A DNA stretch of 5,486 nucleotides, taken from the NCBI GenBank assembly GCA_029858245.1, contig JAOUFL010000164.1, positions 1 through 5,486 on the forward strand, given 5' to 3'. The translations under genes and the position numbers were made by a program. Below are positions 1-4,815 of the stretch, in pieces (positions within the stretch are counted from its first letter, which is position 1; each line of letters opens with the position of its first letter). The DNA is from Candidatus Zixiibacteriota bacterium (GTDB lineage: Bacteria; Zixibacteria; MSB-5A5; RBG-16-43-9). A model generated the notes under the pieces. That model searched no databases. It had not been told where the DNA came from and was given only the letters and a program-made list of their open reading frames with translations.

Positions 1-265
1 TGGCAAGAACAAACCCGGCAATGGAACCCACAATAAAAGGCTGGATTAGCCCTTTAATCTCTATCATTTTCAAACCATAGACGGATAATTTCCCTTTACT
101 GAACAGATAAATAAAAATTAAAGAGAGAACTAACATTACTGTATGAGTTACGGGAAAGCGGAGATAAGATTTCCCTAACAGCATAAGCTCGGGAATAGTA
201 CCGGAGAGTACCAAGATGAATAACCCGAGAAGAATCGAAACGAATATCCTTATGATAACCCTCAT
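1..265 (-). CDS. Partial multi-spanning membrane protein (N-terminus only), possibly a CPBP-family intramembrane protease
   Basis: The first 88 codons are visible and the reading frame runs off the left edge of the window. The ATG at 265-263 is preceded by an excellent Shine-Dalgarno, AAAGGAGG (273-280), 7 nt upstream, which fixes the start. Residues about 4-22 and 43-56 are strongly hydrophobic, and a third hydrophobic stretch begins near residue 75, so this is a polytopic inner-membrane protein. The segment KLSVYGLKM (about residues 59-67), which follows a transmembrane helix and precedes another, resembles the early region of CPBP (Abi/CAAX-processing-like) intramembrane metalloproteases. 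The diagnostic EExxxR and HxxxH-type motifs of that family would lie outside the window, so the family call is tentative. It is the last gene of the minus-strand series and has its own promoter-like sequence, so it may be transcribed separately from mntP. That a gene is here is fairly certain; its function is not. Confidence 0.6.
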   Translation of the reverse strand, partial: MRVIIRIFVSILLGLFILVLSGTIPELMLLGKSYLRFPVTHTVMLVLSLIFIYLFSKGKLSVYGLKMIEIKGLIQPFIVGSIAGFVLA

Positions 266-272
266 TTCACTG

Positions 273-280
273 CCTCCTTT
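273..280 (-). promoter_or_regulatory. Strong Shine-Dalgarno of the left-edge membrane protein
   Basis: The minus strand reads AAAGGAGG, a near-perfect complement to the 16S rRNA 3' end, with 7 nt before the ATG at 265-263. It is the best ribosome binding site in the window. It is the main evidence that the fragment at the left edge is a real gene. Confidence 0.75.
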
Positions 281-309
281 CTGAAAAGTTTAAATATACA
301 TTCGTTAAT

Positions 310-337
310 TTTATAAAACCTACTAACCGATCCTCAA
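310..337 (-). promoter_or_regulatory. Candidate sigma-70-type promoter for the left-edge membrane protein
   Basis: On the minus strand TTGAGG (337-332, four of six matches to TTGACA) and TATAAA (315-310, five of six matches to TATAAT) are separated by 16 nt. Initiation would fall near position 303, giving a leader of about 40 nt that contains the strong Shine-Dalgarno. The -35 box overlaps the palindrome AAGTTAACTT (336-345), a possible operator. The region is AT-rich, so chance matches are likely; this is an inference from spacing and position. Confidence 0.35.
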
Positions 338-361
338 GTTAACTTATCCAGAGGATTTTTT
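330..361 (+). other. Inverted repeat enclosing a perfect palindrome, followed on the + strand by six T
   Basis: ATCCTC (330-335) and GAGGAT (351-356) form a 6-bp inverted repeat around a 15-nt loop, and the loop starts with the perfect 10-mer palindrome AAGTTAACTT (336-345). On the plus strand the repeat is followed by T356-T361, which looks like a weak intrinsic terminator. No plus-strand gene lies upstream to need one. For the minus-strand genes the T tract is on the wrong side. It may instead be a regulatory palindrome between mntP and the next gene, because it overlaps the -35 box of that gene's candidate promoter. Another perfect 10-mer palindrome, ATGATATCAT, follows at 362-371. Confidence 0.25.
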
Positions 362-400
362 ATGATATCATCTTTATTCAGATATAAAACCAGCAACTCC

Positions 401-958
401 TCATACCAGATGTTCTATTAGAATCTTTATTCCAATCCCAATCAGAATAAGTCCTCCTGCGATTTCAATTTTTTTCTCAAAAAAGTGCCCGAACCTGTCA
501 CCGATATAGACTCCCAGAAAAGACAGCCCGAAAGTCACCACTCCAATTATTATCACGGGGGTGGCAATTGAAACTTTAAGAAATGCAAAACTCACCCCTA
601 CCGCCAAGGCATCAATGCTTGTAGCAAGGGAGAGCATCAATAAGATATAAACATCCAGGGGATTAATAGTCCTCTTATCTGATGCCAGGTTGAACGATTC
701 ATAAATCATTTTACAACCAACAATGAAAAGCAGCCCGAAAGCTATCCAGTGATCGATACTGGAGATAAGAGCTCTCAGGCTTAGACCTGCCAGCCACCCT
801 ATAACCGGCATAACCGCTTGAAACAAACCGAAGAACAAAGCTATTTTTAAGGCATTCCTGATCTTAAGTTCTTTTATGGTTATCCCGCTGGTAACAGACA
901 CTGCAAAAGCATCCATAGCCAGTCCAAAGGCTATTAATATTATGGTGATTAAATTCAC
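401..958 (-). CDS. mntP: MntP-type manganese efflux pump
   Basis: Inner-membrane exporter of the MntP family (formerly DUF204/YebN), which pumps excess Mn(II) out of the cell. The 185 residues match the usual family length and fold into about six hydrophobic helices. The two halves are visibly repeated: GLAMDAFAVSV (12-22) matches ATSIDALAVGV (112-122). Asp16 and Asp116 are the intramembrane acidic residues expected for metal transport in this family. Gly-rich helices follow in each half (44-58 and 139-157). The start is GTG at 958-956, chosen because the family begins with a short MN-type N-terminus just before the first motif; the next Met (residue 15) lies inside the conserved motif. Its Shine-Dalgarno is weak. 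The gene begins 54 nt after the NimA-like gene with no terminator between them, so the two are probably co-transcribed. No yybP-ykoY Mn riboswitch fits in that gap. Family assignment is secure. Confidence 0.95.
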   Translation of the reverse strand: MNLITIILIAFGLAMDAFAVSVTSGITIKELKIRNALKIALFFGLFQAVMPVIGWLAGLSLRALISSIDHWIAFGLLFIVGCKMIYESFNLASDKRTINPLDVYILLMLSLATSIDALAVGVSFAFLKVSIATPVIIIGVVTFGLSFLGVYIGDRFGHFFEKKIEIAGGLILIGIGIKILIEHLV

Positions 959-1012
959 GCTTACCCGCTCTTTTTTAAATTCAGTCTTTTTTGTTTACAG
1001 GTTTATGATTCT

Positions 1013-1492
1013 TTAATCTCCTTGTTTGCCTGTGATCTCGTTTATATCCAGTCTTAATATGCCAACTTTCTTATACGCATCATCAGACTGCAAACCTTTC
1101 TTATACTTTTCTTGCCCGCCTTCCAGATGGTTTAGCAGAACACCTATTCCCCGTTTTTTCTCCTTCATCCCTTCTATATTAAACATTTTCCCCCAGAAGA
1201 CTACCGAACGATAAACTTGCTTACAATCACCTTTTACATATCCTCCATCTTCTATCACGGTTCCACAGACTTCGGGATTATGTTTAATAAAATCAAGTTT
1301 CAAACCCTTGAGAGCGCAGTGAAAATATAAGGCATTTTTGTCCTTATCATAGCCGTAATTCAATGCAACCAGGTAAGGTTCTTTGCCTCTACACATCGAA
1401 ACCACTGCATACTTTCCCTGTTTTAATATCTCTTTCAAAACACTTTGATCCTTAATCTCTTTATCTCTATTATGCATATGATATCTTGCCAT
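1013..1492 (-). CDS. NimA-like flavin-binding protein, pyridoxamine 5'-phosphate oxidase fold
   Basis: A 159-residue cytoplasmic protein of the split-barrel FMN-binding superfamily. It resembles the NimA/nitroimidazole-resistance and related uncharacterised 'pyridoxamine 5'-phosphate oxidase family' proteins. Typical features, numbered from the start chosen here, are the N-terminal helix rich in K/E, the first strands KYAVVSM (27-33) and PYLVALNYGYD (39-49), the YFHCALKGLKLDFIKHNPEVC block (56-76; His58 and the basic residues are in the usual FMN-phosphate region), and the YRSVVFWGK strand (94-102). The frame could start at ATG 1498-1496, but a GAAGGG Shine-Dalgarno touches that codon. The second ATG (1492-1490) lies 6 nt from it and gives the family-like start MARYHM, so it is preferred. 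The natural substrate is unknown; resistance to nitroimidazoles cannot be claimed from sequence. It precedes mntP by 54 nt, probably in one transcript. Confidence 0.85.
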   Translation of the reverse strand: MARYHMHNRDKEIKDQSVLKEILKQGKYAVVSMCRGKEPYLVALNYGYDKDKNALYFHCALKGLKLDFIKHNPEVCGTVIEDGGYVKGDCKQVYRSVVFWGKMFNIEGMKEKKRGIGVLLNHLEGGQEKYKKGLQSDDAYKKVGILRLDINEITGKQGD

Positions 1493-1498
1493 AATCAT

Positions 1499-1504
1499 CC
1501 CTTC
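1499..1504 (-). promoter_or_regulatory. Shine-Dalgarno that decides the start of the NimA-like gene
   Basis: The minus strand reads GAAGGG-ATG-ATT-ATG. The GAAGGG abuts the first ATG (1498) with no spacer and lies 6 nt from the second ATG (1492), a normal distance. This favours initiation at 1492 and a protein two residues shorter. Confidence 0.55.
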
Positions 1505-1510
1505 GATTAA

Positions 1511-1539
1511 TCTATATAGGTATTTCCGTAGAAAAACAA
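1511..1539 (-). promoter_or_regulatory. Weak promoter-like element upstream of the NimA-like gene
   Basis: On the minus strand TTGTTT (1539-1534) and TATAGA (1516-1511) are separated by 17 nt. Initiation would fall near the Shine-Dalgarno, giving a very short leader. A slightly upstream start using the overlapping TATATA is also possible. Matches to consensus are modest and the region is AT-rich, so the call is tentative. Confidence 0.22.
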
Positions 1540-1561
1540 GTTTTGAGTAAAGGTAAATCCC

Positions 1562-1577
1562 AAGACCTTAAAGTCTT
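1562..1577 (-). other. Short stem-loop after the prolyl oligopeptidase gene
   Basis: AAGAC and GTCTT form a 5-bp stem, with one further T-G pair, around a TTAA loop about 30 nt after the peptidase stop codon. No U tract follows on the minus strand, and the stem is weak, so it is not a convincing intrinsic terminator. It is the only hairpin seen between the peptidase and the NimA-like gene. Confidence 0.2.
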
Positions 1578-1605
1578 CAGTTACACAAAGAAAAAGATAC
1601 CACTA

Positions 1606-3804
1606 TTATTTTATGCTCATCCCTAATATCTTGAACAGAAACGTATAGATATCACTCGATTCATCAATTCTTTTAGAGGTAGGTTTCCCTTGCCCATGCC
1701 CGGCTTTGGTTTCCACCCTGAGCAAGACAGGATTATCTCCGGTTGACTTAGTCTGCAGAGCAGCTGCGAATTTTTTCGCATGTGCAGGTACTACCCGGTC
1801 ATCAGTATCCGCTGAGGTGATTAAAATAGGCGGATAGGAAACCCCTTCCTTAACGTTATGCAAAGGTGAATAGGCATAGATGAATTTGAAATGCTCCGGA
1901 TTTTCTTCTGCGTTTCCCAATTCGGACACCCAATATTTACCCACGGTGAATTTATGATACCTCAGCATATCGATAAGAGGTGCCTCACAGACCACTGCAC
2001 CGAACAGCTCCGGACGCTGGAGCATACAGGCGGCTACCAGAAGCCCGCCGTTACTTCCGCCGTCGATGGCTATTTTTTGGGGATTGGTATATTTATTTTC
2101 TACCAGCCATTCGGCTGCGGCAATGAAATCATCAAACACGTTTTGCTTCTTTTCCAGCATACCCCCTCGGTGCCATTCTTCCCCGTATTCCCCACCACCG
2201 CGTAGATTAACCAGCACGTATACTCCTTCATTTTCCAGAAAAATAGGCCTTGAGGATGAATAGTAAGGAGTGTAACTTTGATTAAATCCGCCATATCCGT
2301 AAAGAAGAAGCGGATTATTTCCATCGAGTTTTAACCCTTTTTTATGCACGATAAACATCGGTACTTTTGTGCCATCTTTCGAAGTAAAGAATACCTGCTT
2401 ACTTTCGTATGAGGTCAGGTCGAAATCGACTTCCGGTTGAAATAAAGGTGAGAGCTTTTCTGTAGTAAAATCGTATCTGAAAATCGTTGGAGGGTAAAGG
2501 AAAGAGGTGAACTCGAAAAACATCTCCTTGTCTTCTTTTCCACCTGAAATCTGCTTGCGGTCAATTTCAATCGTTCCCAGATCCGGCAGTTGAATCTCCT
2601 TTATAAATGTCCCAACAAGGCTGTGAAGCTTAATTTTATGCTTAACATCCTCAATATACACGGTTACGAACTGATGGTTTATCAGGCTCACGAAATCAAG
2701 TGACTCTTTCCGCTCAGGTATAATCTCCTTCCAGTTTTCCCTGCCTGGATTTTTTATGTTGATGGCAATGACCCTTTTGCGGGGAGCATCCAGGTCAGTC
2801 CTGAAGAAAAAGATGGTATCCAGGTTGTCGATAAAAGAGTAATTTGCATCTGCTTTATCCAGCAGTTTAATAAAACCCTCTTCGCTTCCCATCTCCCGAT
2901 AATATATTCTGTTATTCTCGTCTGTGCCTTCCCAGACAAAAAGAATCAGATATTTGCCATCTTCGGTGCCAATAGGGGAAAACGCAAGCTCTTTATTCTC
3001 CGGTTCCTCGTAGACGAGTTTATCCTCCGCCTGTGAAGTGCCGAGCTTATGCCAGTAAACCCGGTTATAGCTGACCTGATCACTCTCTGCAACTGTTCCC
3101 GGCTCTGGATAGCGGTTGTAGAAAAAACCCTGATGGTCAGCTTTCCAGGCAACAGCGCTGAACCGGCACCATTTTATCACCTCATCATACTCCTTGCCGG
3201 TATCGATATTCAAAACCTTCATCTCCTGCAAATCGCTCCCGCTTCTGGAGATAAGGTAAGCTAAAAGCGAGCCATCCAGGCTAAAATACTTATCGCTGAG
3301 CGCTACTGTGCCATCCGTGCTGAATTTGTTGGGATCGATTACCACCACCGGCTTTCCCTCCAAACTGTCCAGCCTATAAAGAACTGCCTGATTCTGCAGG
3401 CCGTCATTTTTAGTGAAAAAATATCTGCTCCCGAGTTTTTCAGGCGTAGAATATCTGGGATAATTCCATAATCTGCTTAAACGGGCTTTGATCTTCTCCC
3501 TTTCGGGTGTGGAGTTTAAATATTCAAAAGTTAGTTTATTCTGAGCCTCTACCCAGGCTTGAGTCTCGGGAGAATCCGGGTCCTCTAACCAGCGATAAGG
3601 ATCAGCAACCTTGGTACCGAAATAATCATCCACCACTTCATCTGTGTGAGAAGGAGGATAGTTGAGTCTTTGAGCATTAACAGTTTGAATTGTTAAGGAG
3701 TAGATTATGCTGGAAAGTAAGAGGGTAAGAAAACAAACCTTGAGTAAGTTTGTTATAACCCAATTCTTACCATTTATTTTAGATTGGTTAGTTCTTTTTT
3801 GCAT
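1606..3804 (-). CDS. Secreted prolyl oligopeptidase (peptidase family S9A)
   Basis: A serine peptidase that cleaves short peptides on the carboxyl side of proline; here it is exported. The 732 residues are somewhat longer than the roughly 700 usual for cytosolic enzymes because of an N-terminal signal peptide: basic n-region (1-22), hydrophobic core (about 24-39) and likely cleavage after Val-Asn-Ala44. Mature sequence follows with the family start YPPSHTDEVVDDYFG (49-63) and DPYRWLED (68-75). Residues about 120-470 form the seven-bladed propeller. The C-terminal alpha/beta-hydrolase carries YGYGGF (502-507), RGGGEYGEEWHRGG (535-548), GGSNGG with nucleophile Ser584, DDRVVP with Asp668, and AGHGQGKPT with His703. 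Tyr504 (oxyanion hole), Phe507 and Trp625 (proline pocket) and Arg670 (substrate carbonyl) match the porcine enzyme residues Tyr473, Phe476, Trp595 and Arg643. AGGAG lies 8 nt before the ATG. The gene ends in tandem stops TAA-TAG. It is intact and should be active. Confidence 0.96.
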   Translation of the reverse strand: MQKRTNQSKINGKNWVITNLLKVCFLTLLLSSIIYSLTIQTVNAQRLNYPPSHTDEVVDDYFGTKVADPYRWLEDPDSPETQAWVEAQNKLTFEYLNSTPEREKIKARLSRLWNYPRYSTPEKLGSRYFFTKNDGLQNQAVLYRLDSLEGKPVVVIDPNKFSTDGTVALSDKYFSLDGSLLAYLISRSGSDLQEMKVLNIDTGKEYDEVIKWCRFSAVAWKADHQGFFYNRYPEPGTVAESDQVSYNRVYWHKLGTSQAEDKLVYEEPENKELAFSPIGTEDGKYLILFVWEGTDENNRIYYREMGSEEGFIKLLDKADANYSFIDNLDTIFFFRTDLDAPRKRVIAINIKNPGRENWKEIIPERKESLDFVSLINHQFVTVYIEDVKHKIKLHSLVGTFIKEIQLPDLGTIEIDRKQISGGKEDKEMFFEFTSFLYPPTIFRYDFTTEKLSPLFQPEVDFDLTSYESKQVFFTSKDGTKVPMFIVHKKGLKLDGNNPLLLYGYGGFNQSYTPYYSSSRPIFLENEGVYVLVNLRGGGEYGEEWHRGGMLEKKQNVFDDFIAAAEWLVENKYTNPQKIAIDGGSNGGLLVAACMLQRPELFGAVVCEAPLIDMLRYHKFTVGKYWVSELGNAEENPEHFKFIYAYSPLHNVKEGVSYPPILITSADTDDRVVPAHAKKFAAALQTKSTGDNPVLLRVETKAGHGQGKPTSKRIDESSDIYTFLFKILGMSIK

Positions 3805-3882
3805 AGAAGCAGCTCCTGTTTTTAAGGTTATTGTACTTAAGTATTAAAAAATTTAATTTAACAACTTACCCTATAAGCCTTT
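3805..3882 (-). promoter_or_regulatory. AT-rich gap with palindrome upstream of the peptidase; possible promoter region
   Basis: This 78-nt gap separates the radical SAM gene from the peptidase. On the minus strand it holds a run of A/T, the perfect palindrome TACTTAAGTA (3834-3843), a TACAAT that matches a -10 box in five of six positions and overlaps the palindrome, and AGGAG 8 nt before the ATG. No good -35 box lies at normal spacing. No stem followed by a U tract was found after the radical SAM stop, so read-through from upstream is possible. The promoter call is tentative. Confidence 0.25.
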
Positions 3883-4815
3883 TTAGAGCTTACGTAATTC
3901 ATAAGTGTATCCTCCTTCGATAGTTTTATGGGAATTTCTGTGCGCGGTAACAAACTGCCCGCAATTACTCCCGATGTGATTTTCCTCTAACTCACCAATA
4001 CTTAATATAACCACGTAACCAGCCTTTTGCAAAGCCTTAATTCTTTCACAATCTGTCTGTCCAGTCAAGGTAGAATATAATTTATGTCTGCTTGCCTGGT
4101 GCGTGGGATTTACCGGCGTAATCTTGATAAGAAAAACATCCGGGTTGAAATAACTCAAAAGAATATGTGGGTCAACCGGGAAATTATCTGCCAGGGCAAA
4201 ATTTAGAGTTATCTTCCTGCCTCCTTTTTCAAAGAAAGCCTCTCCATATTCTGCCATTTTTTTAAAATCCCATTTCCTTACCGGTATAAGCCAATCTCTC
4301 AGTTTTTCATCTGTGGTGTGAATGGAAAACTGGAACTGGAATCTTCCGCTATAATGTCTCTTTTTAATCTCCAATAGCTTTTCAAAAAATTTATCTTTGC
4401 CATAAGGAGCAATAGTGGAAAAAGAGGGCATCAACCCCGGGGCATTGTATAGCTGTGGTAAAGACTCTAAAATCTCCAGGACATTTTGATTGAAAGCAGG
4501 CTCCCCCATCCTGGCAAACTGTACCTTGAATTTTTTTACCGGAACGCTAATATCCCCGAATCTTTGCTTTATCAGATAATCCATCTGAAAGATTATCTCT
4601 TCTTTTGAAAGAATTCCCTGGTAATAACTGCCCGCATCACAAAATCTGCACCCCACCGGGCACCCGTAAAGACTTGAGACGATTAAAACCCATTTCTTCT
4701 CTCTGGGAATTGGCGGCTGAACAGACTCTACAAATTCAACCACCTTACCTTCACTGTTTTCTGCCAAATAAACAGTAGCAATATCCTCTCTACCGGCTCT
4801 GGCTATTACCCTCAA
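3883..4815 (-). CDS. Short RlmN/Cfr-like radical SAM protein lacking the resolving cysteine
   Basis: A 310-residue radical SAM enzyme related to the RlmN/Cfr (class A) RNA methylases. The cluster motif C52-P-V-G-C56-R-F-C59 follows the RlmN-like VSSLYG. ARMGEP (101-106) matches the SAM-binding GMGEP, FSIHTTDEKLRDWLIPV (163-179) matches the SLHA..DE.R..I.P block, and ITPVNP (232-237) matches LIPxNP. GSNCGQF (282-288) matches ACGQL, so Cys285 corresponds to the methyl-carrier C355 of E. coli RlmN. Glu27 aligns with RlmN E105. Ile45 sits where the resolving C118 should be, and the N-terminal accessory region of RlmN is missing, so ordinary rRNA/tRNA A2503/A37 methylation is doubtful. The start is TTG (4815-4813), preceded by GGGGAGG and overlapping the flavoprotein stop as TTGA; no ATG lies nearby and homology begins at once. 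Radical SAM identity is certain; substrate and reaction are unknown. Confidence 0.88.
   Translation of the reverse strand: MRVIARAGREDIATVYLAENSEGKVVEFVESVQPPIPREKKWVLIVSSLYGCPVGCRFCDAGSYYQGILSKEEIIFQMDYLIKQRFGDISVPVKKFKVQFARMGEPAFNQNVLEILESLPQLYNAPGLMPSFSTIAPYGKDKFFEKLLEIKKRHYSGRFQFQFSIHTTDEKLRDWLIPVRKWDFKKMAEYGEAFFEKGGRKITLNFALADNFPVDPHILLSYFNPDVFLIKITPVNPTHQASRHKLYSTLTGQTDCERIKALQKAGYVVILSIGELEENHIGSNCGQFVTAHRNSHKTIEGGYTYELRKL

Noticed and set aside
330..361. Intrinsic terminator for the minus-strand genes
   Set aside because: The T tract follows the stem only on the plus strand, and the stem is 6 bp with a 15-nt loop. It cannot terminate the minus-strand transcripts, and no plus-strand gene is present.
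959..1012. yybP-ykoY manganese riboswitch before mntP
   Set aside because: The gap is only 54 nt, AT-rich, and lacks the paired structure and conserved loops of that riboswitch.
1026..1214. Plus-strand open frame of about 62 codons opposite the NimA-like gene
   Set aside because: It lies antisense to a well-supported gene, its product is low-complexity and rich in Phe/Ser/Pro, and it has no recognisable family.
1891..3264. Several short open frames on both strands (61-104 codons) inside the peptidase gene
   Set aside because: All are contained within the intact, motif-complete peptidase frame and show no family resemblance; they are out-of-frame shadows.
3883..4815. Calling this gene rlmN or cfr
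   Set aside because: The resolving cysteine is replaced by Ile45, the N-terminal accessory region is absent, and the 310-residue length is short for RlmN. Only the superfamily can be supported.
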